Assembly: GCF_009650765.1 (NCBI RefSeq)
Contig: NZ_CP045740.1
Location: forward strand, 5,556,001 to 5,620,000
Source of the DNA: Streptomyces sp. SUK 48
Lineage (GTDB): Bacteria; Actinomycetota; Actinomycetes; Streptomycetales; Streptomycetaceae
Direction of reading: 5' to 3'
Length of the DNA stretch: 64,000 bases
The position numbers and the translations under genes were made by a program. The notes under the pieces are model-generated. The model searched no databases, was not told the origin of the DNA, and saw only the letters and a program-made list of their open reading frames with translations. How positions within the stretch are numbered: position 1 is the first letter of the stretch; each line of letters begins with the position of its first letter. This document shows, one piece after another, positions 27,187-37,658 of this stretch.

Positions 27187-28416
27187 ATGACCGGACGTCC
27201 GGGGAGGAACGGGATGAACTCCAGGAACGGCAGTCAGGCAGGCGCCGGAGATCTGCTCGAACTGGTGCGCAGCGGACGGGCGGTGACCCGGGGCGCGCTC
27301 CAGCAGGCGACCGGGCTCTCCCGGGCGACCGTCGGCCAGCGCCTGGACCGGCTGTTCCGGGCCGGCTGGCTGCGCGAGGGCGCCGGCGGGCCGGTCGACT
27401 CGCCGCTCGGCGGACGCCCCTCCATCACCCTGGAGTTCGACGGCGACCACGCGGTCGTCCTCGTCGCCGACCTCGACACCCGGCACGCGCGCGCCGCCGT
27501 GCTCTCCCTGACCGGCGAGATCCTGGCCGAGCACTCCGGCACCCTGGTGATCGAGGAGGGCCCGGACCTGGTCCTCGCCGAACTCGGCCGCTGGTTCGGC
27601 GAGTTGCTGGAGAAAACCGGGCAGCGGCCGGCCGAGGTGTGCGGCATCGGGCTCGCGGTCCCGGGCCCGGTGGACAGCGCGACCGGCCGGGTGGTGCAGC
27701 CCCCGATGATGCCCGGCTGGGACGGGTACGACCTGACGGGCCGCCTCTCCCGCGCCTTCACCGAACACACCGGGGCACCCCCGGTCCCGGTCCTGGTGGA
27801 CAACGACGCCAACCTCATGGCGTACGGCGAGCAGCGCGCCGGACACCCGGACTGCGCGGCCTTCGTGCTGGTCAAGGTGTCCACCGGCATAGGCGCGGGC
27901 GTCGTGGTCGACGGCTCCATATACCGGGGGATCGACGGCGGCGCGGGCGACATCGGGCACATAAGGGTGGGCGCGGACGCGCTGTGCCGGTGCGGTTCGT
28001 ACGGCTGTCTCGCCGCCGTCGCCAGCGGTGGCGCGGTGGCCCGGCGCCTCGCGGCCACCGGGGTGCCGGCCGCCTCCGGCTCGGACGTACGGGATCTGCT
28101 GGCGGCGGGGCACCCGGAGGCGGCGGCGCTGGCCCGGGAGGCGGGGCGCCGGGTCGGGGACGTCCTGGCGACCGTCGTCACGCTGCTCAACCCGGGCGTG
28201 CTGATGATCGCCGGAGATCTGGCCGGAACACCCTTCCTCACCGGCGTACGGGAACTGCTCTACCAGCGGGCGCTGCCGCGCTCCACGGCGCACCTGGACG
28301 TGGTCACCTCCCGGCTGGGGGAACGAGCCGCGCTCATCGGAGCGGGGGCGCTCGTGGTGGAACACCTGTATGCGCCGGAGCGGGTGGAGGAGAGATTGCG
28401 GGCGCTGGGGGTGTGA
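27187..28416 (+). CDS. ROK family transcriptional regulator
   Basis: A 409-residue sugar-responsive repressor. The N-terminal winged helix-turn-helix is at about residues 25-75 (VTRGALQQATGLSRATVGQRLDRLFRAGW). The ROK sugar-binding/kinase fold follows: VLVDNDANLMAYGE, VKVSTGIGAGVVVDG, GDIGHIR and the zinc-type Cys cluster CRCGSYGCLAAV. ATG at 27187 is about six bases after AAGGGG; a GTG at 27181 is also possible. It is divergent from the two glycosidases and so probably controls them in response to a sugar. The nucleotide-binding motifs look intact. Confidence 0.9.
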   Translation: MTGRPGRNGMNSRNGSQAGAGDLLELVRSGRAVTRGALQQATGLSRATVGQRLDRLFRAGWLREGAGGPVDSPLGGRPSITLEFDGDHAVVLVADLDTRHARAAVLSLTGEILAEHSGTLVIEEGPDLVLAELGRWFGELLEKTGQRPAEVCGIGLAVPGPVDSATGRVVQPPMMPGWDGYDLTGRLSRAFTEHTGAPPVPVLVDNDANLMAYGEQRAGHPDCAAFVLVKVSTGIGAGVVVDGSIYRGIDGGAGDIGHIRVGADALCRCGSYGCLAAVASGGAVARRLAATGVPAASGSDVRDLLAAGHPEAAALAREAGRRVGDVLATVVTLLNPGVLMIAGDLAGTPFLTGVRELLYQRALPRSTAHLDVVTSRLGERAALIGAGALVVEHLYAPERVEERLRALGV

Positions 28417-28813
28417 GAGGGCGCCGGAGCGGGGTCCGGATGGTGAAATCCGGGGCTCTGTGACAGCGTGATTCTCGCCACCCTTGATAAGGGTCGCGCT
28501 CATATGAGCGGTTGGAAGGTGGCTGCACTTCTCCAAAGGGTGGCACTGGGTGCCACCCTTTGATCGTTCATCGATCGAACTCAGGCGTGGCGTGTGACGC
28601 TCATGTGAGCATTAAACCCCCTCATTCGGTGGGTTTGTCTTCAAGAAGTGAACGTATGAACGCGTGTCGACTTGCCAAGCTTTGACTTTCGATCCGCTGG
28701 CGGACGGGTGGTTACATGCACATGACCCGCAAGTGGACGTACCCATGTGCCTTCGATCTGGGTATGTTCCTGGCCGTCAGGGCAGCCACCGTGGCCTCAA
28801 GGAGTCGAGTCCC
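28417..28813. promoter_or_regulatory. 397-base leader and promoter region of ppdK
   Basis: No gene is seen. The region holds a stem-loop (28536-28560) and two near-identical palindromes, GCTCATATGAGC (28498-28509) and GCTCATGTGAGC (28599-28610). An imperfect inverted repeat, GTTCATCGATCGAAC, lies at 28566-28580. It must contain the ppdK promoter, which I could not place with confidence. Confidence 0.6.
28536..28560. terminator. Perfect hairpin downstream of the ROK gene
   Basis: An 11-base perfect stem with a three-base loop: AAGGGTGGCAC / GTGCCACCCTT. It is 120 bases beyond the ROK stop and could end that transcript or act in the ppdK leader. Confidence 0.5.
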
Positions 28814-31534
<2,721 letters not shown>

Positions 31535-31615
31535 CCCCTGCCGGGCCCCGACCCCCGGGCCCGCCGTCGGCCCCGACCCTCACCCGACCGACGCCGGCCC
31601 GGCCCCGGCCCCGAA

Positions 31616-31650
31616 AAGAGGCGGCACCCTGTGCGGGGGTGCCGCCTCTT
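31616..31650. terminator. Terminator of ppdK
   Basis: A 14-base perfect stem (AAGAGGCGGCACCC / GGGTGCCGCCTCTT) with a seven-base loop, 80 bases after the ppdK stop. Confidence 0.85.
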
Positions 31651-31742
31651 CGTGCATGATCTGCGGAGGCTGTCAAGTCAGGCTGCTGACCAGCGTAAAT
31701 GGTGTTTGCTCGCGTTGGATTCCGTTGAACCCGCGTGACGCC

Positions 31743-31764
31743 GTTGTGCCCTCGTTGTGCCCTC
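31743..31764. repeat. Tandem GTTGTGCCCTC repeat
   Basis: GTTGTGCCCTC is repeated exactly at 31743-31753 and 31754-31764. It lies 93 bases after the ppdK terminator at the edge of the non-coding segment, which resembles arm-type repeats seen near integrase attachment sites; this is inference. Confidence 0.6.
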
Positions 31765-32071
31765 CCGGTGAGGCTGGTTCCTGCCACGCGCTGTGGCGGC
31801 CGCCAAGCCCGTGCAACCCACTTTGCAGGTTTGTCCGGGCTGGTGAGAGCGTGGTACCGATCGGTCGTCGGCGTTCGGAGCCGTACACGGGATGCACCCG
31901 CAGGGGAGCGGAGAACGGCTGTGGACGGTCTCGTACGGCGACGAACGAGAGGGAAACTGAGACGGGCGCCGCGCCCTCGGGAGCCTGAACAGACCAGGGC
32001 AACGGGCGGTTCAGAGTCGAGGGACGACGCCACCGACCCCCCGGCCTCTGCCGATCATGTGCATACGCCAG

Positions 32072-32159
32072 GATTCGCTACCCTGGCCAGCCCGCGACCA
32101 GCGCATTCCTGTTTCGCCACTTGGCGCGCCACCCTGTTCGCAAGGCAGATTCGCTACCC
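32072..32159. repeat. 12-base direct repeat GATTCGCTACCC
   Basis: GATTCGCTACCC occurs at 32072-32083 and 32148-32159, 76 bases apart, in the non-coding segment. It is upstream of the short frame at 32193. The function is unknown. Confidence 0.55.
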
Positions 32160-32192
32160 AAATTGGGGCAAACTGCCGAGCGTATCTTGACC

Positions 32193-32378
32193 ATGCTTGA
32201 GTACGCCGTCTACTTGCGGTTATCTCGTCTGGTGACGTCGGGCGAAGCAGTCGCCCGACGCGATGACTTCCCGCGTACGCAGAAGGCCCGGCCTCGGGAT
32301 GCACCCCGTAGCCGGGCCAGTGCGCGGGGACAGGGTGGGTCCGGCCGAGTATGCAGCGGTCGGGCCCACTCGCCCTGA
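32193..32378 (+). pseudogene. Short fragment resembling a serine recombinase N-terminus
   Basis: The frame from ATG 32193 begins LEYAVYLRLSRLVTSGEAVARRDDF. The Y-x-R-x-S order followed by a charged R-R-D stretch recalls the start of large serine recombinases, where the Ser is the nucleophile. The frame then becomes Arg/Ser-rich and runs into a hairpin, without later family motifs. If real, it is a truncated remnant. Only about 25 residues match the pattern, so chance similarity is possible. Confidence 0.25.
32236..32318. terminator. Two strong hairpins in the accessory segment
   Basis: The first is a 10-base perfect stem with a five-base loop (32236-32245 with 32251-32260, arm CGTCGGGCGA). 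The second pairs GGCCCGGC (32285-32292) with GCCGGGCC (32311-32318) and has an inner CGGG/CCCG stem. The second looks like a Streptomyces terminator without a T tract. Confidence 0.5.
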
Positions 32379-33044
32379 CCAGCCGTCCGGTTCACCCTCT
32401 TACGCGTCACATGAAGTGATCAACGCATCCCGCAATGGCCGTGACCGCCGTGAGGAATAGCGCCGCCAACTGCACCCAGTCCGCCTCTTGGCGTCGCCGC
32501 CGGCGCCTACTTCGTCCCGTCGATCGCTCCATCTCGCCGATCTCCCATCTCTCTGCGTTCCCAACCTTGTTGGGACCTGCCGATCCGGCAGGCGTTCCAG
32601 GAGAGACGCATCGGCCTCTGGCAACCTACCGGCGCGCCAGGGGTCCGCACGACCAGACGCACCCGTTCGCCAGGCTTCGCCAGGGTTAACTTCGGGGACC
32701 GCTGCCGGGGCAACGAACAGTGCTGGGCGGCACGGGGTCTAGGAGGGACGGGCGTCAGAAGGCGGACTGTCGACCAGCGCAGCCTTCGCTGCTGTATCGC
32801 CGACGGCCCGAAGCGGACGTCTCAGGCTTGATCGTGCGCCACGCCGCACGGCCATTCAGCGAGCAGCCTCCTACTCCCACCGGTTCGGCTGGCGCCTCGG
32901 GGTGCTCCTGGGCACCACCGCTGTCGTGCAGGACAGCTCTACGAACTTCCGGCTGATGCGCGTCCTTAGCTGGATAATACGGACACCAGGTGACCATTGT
33001 AGATTGCGCCACGGAAAGGTTAGGACTCATGGCAGCATGGCCTT

Positions 33045-33611
33045 ATGGATGGCGGAATCGCGGCGCTCCTTGGAGCGGTAGTTGGTGTCTCAGGGACGCT
33101 TGGGTCTGCATGGTTGGGGTATCAGACATCTCGGAAGCAGATAACGGATGGGGCCGCGCTGTCACATGCGACCAGACTGCGAGAGGAGCGACGTGAATCC
33201 TACCTCTCATATATTTCCACTACTGAGCAATTGGAACTTCTTCTAAGGCAATTCAACCCGATAAACTACACATCCCTGCAGGATGTCCCGAAGGCGGATT
33301 CAGGAGGATTCGACTGGGAACTCATCTCCCGAGTATCTAGCGAGCTGCAGGACGTGCAGCACGCCATGTTCCAAGCAGTCAGCAGGGTTGACCTGGCAGG
33401 ACCCAGCTCGGTCGCAAAGCACTCAGGGGATGCCTGGCTAAACCTATTGGCGGCACGTGACATATTGGATTCAATAGCGGCGTCAAGGGAATTGCCAGAG
33501 CGGCATCTTACTCAACTTAGGGTCGAGCTTTCCGCCTTTCAAGATGAGCATCATCTGTTCATGCGGAGCGCTGAAAAGGCGCTACAGAATCCACTCCTCG
33601 TCGAATCCTAA
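33045..33611 (+). CDS. Hypothetical membrane-anchored protein, AT-richer than neighbours
   Basis: A 188-residue protein not recognised. Residues about 5-25 (IAALLGAVVGVSGTLGSAWL) are a Gly/Ala-rich transmembrane helix. The rest is predicted helical and charged (RLREERRESYLSYISTTEQLELLLRQF in pieces), so it is likely an N-terminally anchored cytoplasmic protein with a coiled-coil start. The ATG lacks a good ribosome site. Codon use (ATA, TTA, CTA, AGA-like rare codons) and lower GC set it apart from flanking genes and point to recent acquisition. Short anchored helical proteins of this form are common in mobile elements. Confidence 0.65.
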   Translation: MDGGIAALLGAVVGVSGTLGSAWLGYQTSRKQITDGAALSHATRLREERRESYLSYISTTEQLELLLRQFNPINYTSLQDVPKADSGGFDWELISRVSSELQDVQHAMFQAVSRVDLAGPSSVAKHSGDAWLNLLAARDILDSIAASRELPERHLTQLRVELSAFQDEHHLFMRSAEKALQNPLLVES

Positions 33612-33767
33612 ACTTCGTAGCGAGAGGCAGGGTAGGGCGGGTTTTGGTTAGGGTCGGAACTCTCAGTCCTTCGGAGGTGTCCACTTGCACACAAAACGGA
33701 CCCGGCAACTCCGAGTCAGCCACTTAGGTTAACTGCAGCATGCGCGCCCTTATAGAAAGGAGATGCC

Positions 33768-34212
33768 GTACCGGACGTCAGCCCGCGCGGAACCTATCTG
33801 CTCATCGCTGATGCACTGCGGAAGGAGATCGAGGAGGGGCAGTTCAAGGACGTCGCTCTTCCGTCAGAGGCCGCCCTGATGCAGGCCCACGACGTCTCCC
33901 GCAACACGAGCCGTCGGGCCCTCAAGGCTCTGGAGTGAGAAGCTGATCACGTCCGTCCCGGGCGCCGGCTGGCGCGTGTCCCGAGCCCCCATCCCGCCTC
34001 TCGTCGAGCGTCTGATCGCCGTCATCACGGAGGACTCGCTCGAAGTCGGCGACAGATACCCGTCAGAGGCGAACCTCTGCGAGCGCTTCGGAATGTCCCG
34101 GACAGCTGTACGCCACGCGCTGGCCCAGATGGAAGGCACCGGCCTCCTCGCCACCGTGCACGGCAAAAGGCGCGCTGTGCTTGTCCTTTCGACCTCCCGA
34201 GAGGAGTCATAA
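33768..34212 (+). pseudogene. Broken GntR family regulator with two winged-helix domains
   Basis: The first half reads PDVSPRGTYLLIADALRKEIEEGQF and on to a GntR winged helix, stopping at a TGA (33936-33938). The second half (EKLITSVPGAGWRVSRAPIPPLVERLIAVI, in pieces) continues in another frame with a second winged helix and stops at 34210-34212. Two lesions are visible: the start position after AAAGGAG is GTA rather than GTG, and CTGGAG-TGAGAAG lacks two bases expected for LEAEKL. Alternative: a short second-half protein starting at 33976 (78 residues). It precedes an HD-domain gene with only two bases between. Confidence 0.7.
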
Positions 34213-34214
34213 CC

Positions 34215-34793
34215 TTGCCATCCATGGGGCTTACCAAGTGGGCGTACTCCCTCGCCGAAGCGATGCTGGCCGAACCGCTGCCGCGCCGCTGGGCGCACTC
34301 TCTCGGGGTAGCCAAAAGGGCTCGCTCCCTGAGCCCGATCCTCGGCCGCGACTCCGAGTTGCTGGAGGCTGCCGCCGTCCTGCATGACGTCGGATACTCG
34401 CCCTCCATTGCCGTCACCGGCTTCCACCCGCTGGACGGAGCCCGGTTCCTCCGCGAGCAAGAGGGCGTGGACGAGCGGGTCGTACGGCTCGTGGCGCACC
34501 ACTCCTGTGCGCTCCTGGAAGCGGAGGAGAGGGGGCTCCGGGATGATCTGGAGGCCGAGTTCGAGAGGGAGCGGCCGGAGCTGGTGGACGCGCTCATCGT
34601 GGCGGACATGACGACCACCCCGGACGGTGAGCACACGACGTCGGCGGCCCGGATCAACGAGATCGTGCGGCGGTACGGGGCGGACACGATCGTGGGCCGC
34701 TTCATCCAGCGGGCGGCGCCCGAGATCCACGCCGCCGTGGAGCGAGTGGAAAGCCGGATGGCCGCCGTCGAGGCGGGTACTCAGCCGATGTAG
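34215..34793 (+). CDS. HD-domain hydrolase
   Basis: A 192-residue protein of the HD phosphohydrolase superfamily. Seen: RRWAHSLGVAKRA (first His), AAVLHDVGYSP (His-Asp pair near residue 53-58), HHSCALLE and ALIVADMTT (late Asp), which form the metal site. The TTG at 34215 follows GAGGAG by nine bases; an ATG at 34224 is the alternative. It may hydrolyse a nucleotide or nucleotide-derived signal. It follows a broken GntR gene and ends convergently, overlapping the Nudix gene by 13 bases. Confidence 0.82.
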   Translation: MPSMGLTKWAYSLAEAMLAEPLPRRWAHSLGVAKRARSLSPILGRDSELLEAAAVLHDVGYSPSIAVTGFHPLDGARFLREQEGVDERVVRLVAHHSCALLEAEERGLRDDLEAEFERERPELVDALIVADMTTTPDGEHTTSAARINEIVRRYGADTIVGRFIQRAAPEIHAAVERVESRMAAVEAGTQPM

Positions 34794-35254
34794 GGCTCGC
34801 CGCGCGTCTCGTCCAGGCCGTGCTGGATCCGCAGTCGCATGGACGGGTGGATGTCCAGCGAATCGAGGTCCGCCGGGTCGATCCAGCGGACCTCCCTGGA
34901 TTCGCTGCTCGTGCGGAGGGTTCCGCCCACCGGATGGGCCCGGAAGCAGATGGAGAACTGCTGCCGCACCTCGCCGTCGTCGTAGGCGAGCACGTGCTCG
35001 GGATCGGTGTAGAGCCCGATGATGCCGTCCACCTCGACCTTGATCCCAGTCTCCTCCTCGACCTCGCGTACGACCGTGTCGCCGACGCGCTCGCCGATGT
35101 CGTGGCCGCCGCCGGGCAGCGCCCACAGGTTGTTGTCGGTCTTGTGGATGATCAGGAGCCTGCCCGCGTCGTCGCACACCACGGCCGTGACCGAGGGAAC
35201 GACAGAGTTGGCGGCAGGGGCGTCGGGGTCACGGAAGTAGTCGACTCGGCTCAT
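34781..35254 (-). CDS. Nudix hydrolase
   Basis: A 157-residue pyrophosphohydrolase. The Nudix box is complete: GHDIGERVGDTVVREVEEETGI, in pieces, with Glu residues for metal binding at about residues 70-90. It removes a nucleoside or other X-diphosphate. The substrate cannot be predicted. Convergent with the HD-domain gene (13-base overlap). Confidence 0.9.
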   Translation of the reverse strand: MSRVDYFRDPDAPAANSVVPSVTAVVCDDAGRLLIIHKTDNNLWALPGGGHDIGERVGDTVVREVEEETGIKVEVDGIIGLYTDPEHVLAYDDGEVRQQFSICFRAHPVGGTLRTSSESREVRWIDPADLDSLDIHPSMRLRIQHGLDETRGEPYIG

Positions 35255-35452
35255 GCGTGTGGGCCTCGCGGGTCGGTGGGTGAGGAGGCGGGGCGGGTCG
35301 TATCCCAGACCCGTTCGGCATCCTCAGCGTAGGCGTCGAGCCCTCACCCACCGTCCGCGCCCAGTGACACACCGCCGTAATCCCCCTTTCGTAATCGGCC
35401 CGCATGGTTGATCGTTGGGCCGTGCGTTGAGGACCGACGTCAGGGGGAGTGT

Positions 35453-36709
35453 GTGACGATCAGCCGTAGGACGCTGCTGGGTGCGGGTGCCGGGATCGGT
35501 GTGGGGGTGGTGAGTGGCTGTGGGTCCAATACCGGGCGCGGGGGCGGGGGTTTGGGGGGGACGCGGCTCGCGCAGTGGTATCACCAGTACGGGGAGCCCG
35601 GGACCGAGCAGGCGGTGAAGCGGTATGCCGCGGCCTATACGAAGGCGCGGGTCACCGTGCAGTGGCGGCCCGGGAACTACGATCAGCAGACGGCCGCGGC
35701 CCTGCTCACCGATTCCGGGCCCGATGTCTTCGAGGTCAACGGGCCCTCGCTGGACCAGATCCAGGGCGGCCAGGTCGAGGATCTGACCGCGTTGCTGGAC
35801 GGGGTCGAGGACGACTTCAATCCGGCGGTGCTGGCGCCGAAGACGTATCAGGGGAAGGTCTACGGCATTCCGCAGACCGTCGATACGCAGATGCTCTACT
35901 ACCGCAAGAGCATGCTGCGGGACGCGGGGGTCGAGCCTCCGCAGACGCTCGACGAACTGGTGGACAGCGCGCAGAAGTTGACCGGCAACAAGGTCAAGGG
36001 GCTCTTCCTGGGGAACGACGGGGGAGCCGGGGTGCTCGGCGGGACGCCCCTGTACGCGGCGGGGCTGCGGCTGGTCACCGAGGACGGGAAGGCCGGGTTC
36101 GACGATCCCGCGGCGGCGCGGGCGCTCGGGAAGCTGCGGGAGCTGTACGCCCGTAAAGCCCTGCTCCTCGGCGCGCCCACCGACTGGTCGGATCCCTCGG
36201 CCTTTCTCCAGGGGCTCACCGCGATGCAGTGGTCCGGGCTGTGGGCGCTGCCGCAGGTGCAGAAGGAACTCGGGGATGATTTCGGGGTGTTGCCGTTCCC
36301 GAAGGACGGCCCTGCGGGGAAGCCGACCGTTCCGGTCGGGGCGTACGGCGCAGCCGTCAGCGCGCGGAGCAAGGACAAGGCGGCCGCCAAGGCGTATGTG
36401 AAGTGGCTCTGGGTGGAACGGACCGACTATCAGGAGGACTTCGCGCTCGGCTACGGGTTCCACATCCCCGCGCGGATCTCGCTCGCGAAGAAGGCCGGCA
36501 AGCTGAGGACGGGCGCCGCCGCCGACGCCGTGCGGTTCGCCACCGAGCACGGGTACGCCCAGCCGCTGCTGTGGACCCCCGCCTCCCAGACCGCCTACCA
36601 GGACGCGCTGAGCCGGATCATCAAGGACGGGGCGAACCCGGAGAGCGAACTGCGAGGTGTCGTACGGAAGGTGTCCGCCGAACTCGACCGGGTCAAGCAC
36701 ACCTCGTGA
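35453..36709 (+). CDS. Sugar ABC transporter substrate-binding lipoprotein (SBP family 1)
   Basis: A 418-residue receptor for a carbohydrate importer. The GTG at 35453 follows GGGGGAG. A twin-arginine lipoprotein signal is seen (SRRTLLGAGAGIGVGVVSGC). The mature part has DVFEVNGPSLDQI and GIPQTVDTQMLYYRKSML, typical of maltose-type binding proteins. Two CGTAATC repeats (35376, 35390) lie upstream. Its stop overlaps the GTG of the permease, giving one operon. No ATPase gene is nearby; such importers in Streptomyces share the multiple-sugar ATPase MsiK. Confidence 0.9.
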   Translation: MTISRRTLLGAGAGIGVGVVSGCGSNTGRGGGGLGGTRLAQWYHQYGEPGTEQAVKRYAAAYTKARVTVQWRPGNYDQQTAAALLTDSGPDVFEVNGPSLDQIQGGQVEDLTALLDGVEDDFNPAVLAPKTYQGKVYGIPQTVDTQMLYYRKSMLRDAGVEPPQTLDELVDSAQKLTGNKVKGLFLGNDGGAGVLGGTPLYAAGLRLVTEDGKAGFDDPAAARALGKLRELYARKALLLGAPTDWSDPSAFLQGLTAMQWSGLWALPQVQKELGDDFGVLPFPKDGPAGKPTVPVGAYGAAVSARSKDKAAAKAYVKWLWVERTDYQEDFALGYGFHIPARISLAKKAGKLRTGAAADAVRFATEHGYAQPLLWTPASQTAYQDALSRIIKDGANPESELRGVVRKVSAELDRVKHTS

Positions 36710-37605
36710 GGCGCCGCAGGGCTCTCTGGTTCTGGGTGTTCGTCGGGCCCTTCGCGGCCGGCCTCGCGCTGTTCACGTACGTCCCGCTGCTGTGGAGCGT
36801 CGGCCTGAGCTTCTTCGACGCGCACAACACCGTGACGCCCACGGACTTCGTCGGCCTGGACAACTACACCGCGATGCTGAAGGACGGCGCGTTCACCGGG
36901 AGTCTGCGCACCTTCCTGGTGTTCACCGCCTTCATCGTGCCCGTCACCTTCGCCCTCTCCCTGGCCCTCGCGCTGATGGTCAACCGGGTGCGGCGGGCCC
37001 AGGCGTTCTTCCGGTCGGTGTTCTTCCTCCCGGCCGCGTGCAGCTACGTCGTCGCCGCCCTGATCTGGAAGATGTCGATCTTCAACGGGGTGCGCTTCGG
37101 GCTCGCCAACACCCTGCTCGGCTTATTCGGCACCGACTCCGTGGCCTGGCTGTCGACCACCCATCCGCCCTGGTACTGGCTGGTCATCGTGACCGTACGG
37201 CTGTGGCTCCAGGCCGGGTTCTACATGATCCTGTTCCTCGCCGGGCTCCAGCGGATCGATCCGGTGCTGTACGAGGCCGCCGCCGTGGACGGGGCCCGGC
37301 CCGGCTGGACGGTGCTGCGGCACATCACCCTGCCCCAATTGCGGGCCACTTCCGTCGCGGTGCTGCTGCTGCTCGTCATCAACGCCTTCCAGGCGTTCGA
37401 CGAGTTCTACAACCTGCTGTCGGACGCGCGGGGTTACCCGCCGTACGCCCGCCCGCCGCTCGTCTACCTCTACTACACCGCCCTCGGCCAGGGGCAGAAC
37501 CTGGGACTCGGCAGCGCGGGCGCCGTGATCCTCGCGCTGATCATCGCGATCGTCACGGTGGGCCAGGCGCGCTGGCTCAGGCTCGGGAAGAGCGGGGAGG
37601 AGTGA
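36706..37605 (+). CDS. Sugar ABC transporter permease (MalF/UgpA type)
   Basis: A 299-residue permease with about six transmembrane segments and the EAA loop (YEAAAVDGARPGWTVLRHITLPQL in pieces). Starts at GTG 36706, overlapping the binding-protein stop. Pairs with the second permease downstream. Confidence 0.92.
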   Translation: MRRRRALWFWVFVGPFAAGLALFTYVPLLWSVGLSFFDAHNTVTPTDFVGLDNYTAMLKDGAFTGSLRTFLVFTAFIVPVTFALSLALALMVNRVRRAQAFFRSVFFLPAACSYVVAALIWKMSIFNGVRFGLANTLLGLFGTDSVAWLSTTHPPWYWLVIVTVRLWLQAGFYMILFLAGLQRIDPVLYEAAAVDGARPGWTVLRHITLPQLRATSVAVLLLLVINAFQAFDEFYNLLSDARGYPPYARPPLVYLYYTALGQGQNLGLGSAGAVILALIIAIVTVGQARWLRLGKSGEE

Positions 37606-37614
37606 AGTGGAAAG

Positions 37615-37647
37615 AGGAGCAACGAGGGGCAACGAGGAGCAACGAGG
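37615..37647. repeat. Short tandem repeat between the two permease genes
   Basis: Three copies of a GCAACGAGG-type unit lie head to tail between the permease genes, ending about 12 bases before the second start. The unit contains GAGG, so each copy could present a ribosome-binding site. Confidence 0.6.
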
Positions 37648-37658
37648 GGAGGGGGTCG

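Larger units (their letters stand above)
31651..33044. other. About 1.4 kb largely non-coding accessory segment
   Basis: No convincing full gene is seen in either strand: frames here are short and without family features. What it does hold is a tandem 11-base repeat (31743-31764), a 12-base direct repeat (32072, 32148), hairpins at 32236-32260 and 32285-32318, and a short frame at 32193 that starts like a serine recombinase. Base composition is less GC-biased than in flanking genes. I infer a decayed mobile element. Confidence 0.6.

Noticed and set aside
28640..28665. Possible Rex-like site (GTGAAC...) before ppdK
   Set aside because: The two arms do not match the Rex inverted repeat closely enough.
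32400..33030. Minus-strand frames in the accessory stretch
   Set aside because: They lack ribosome sites and family features, and overlap each other in different frames.
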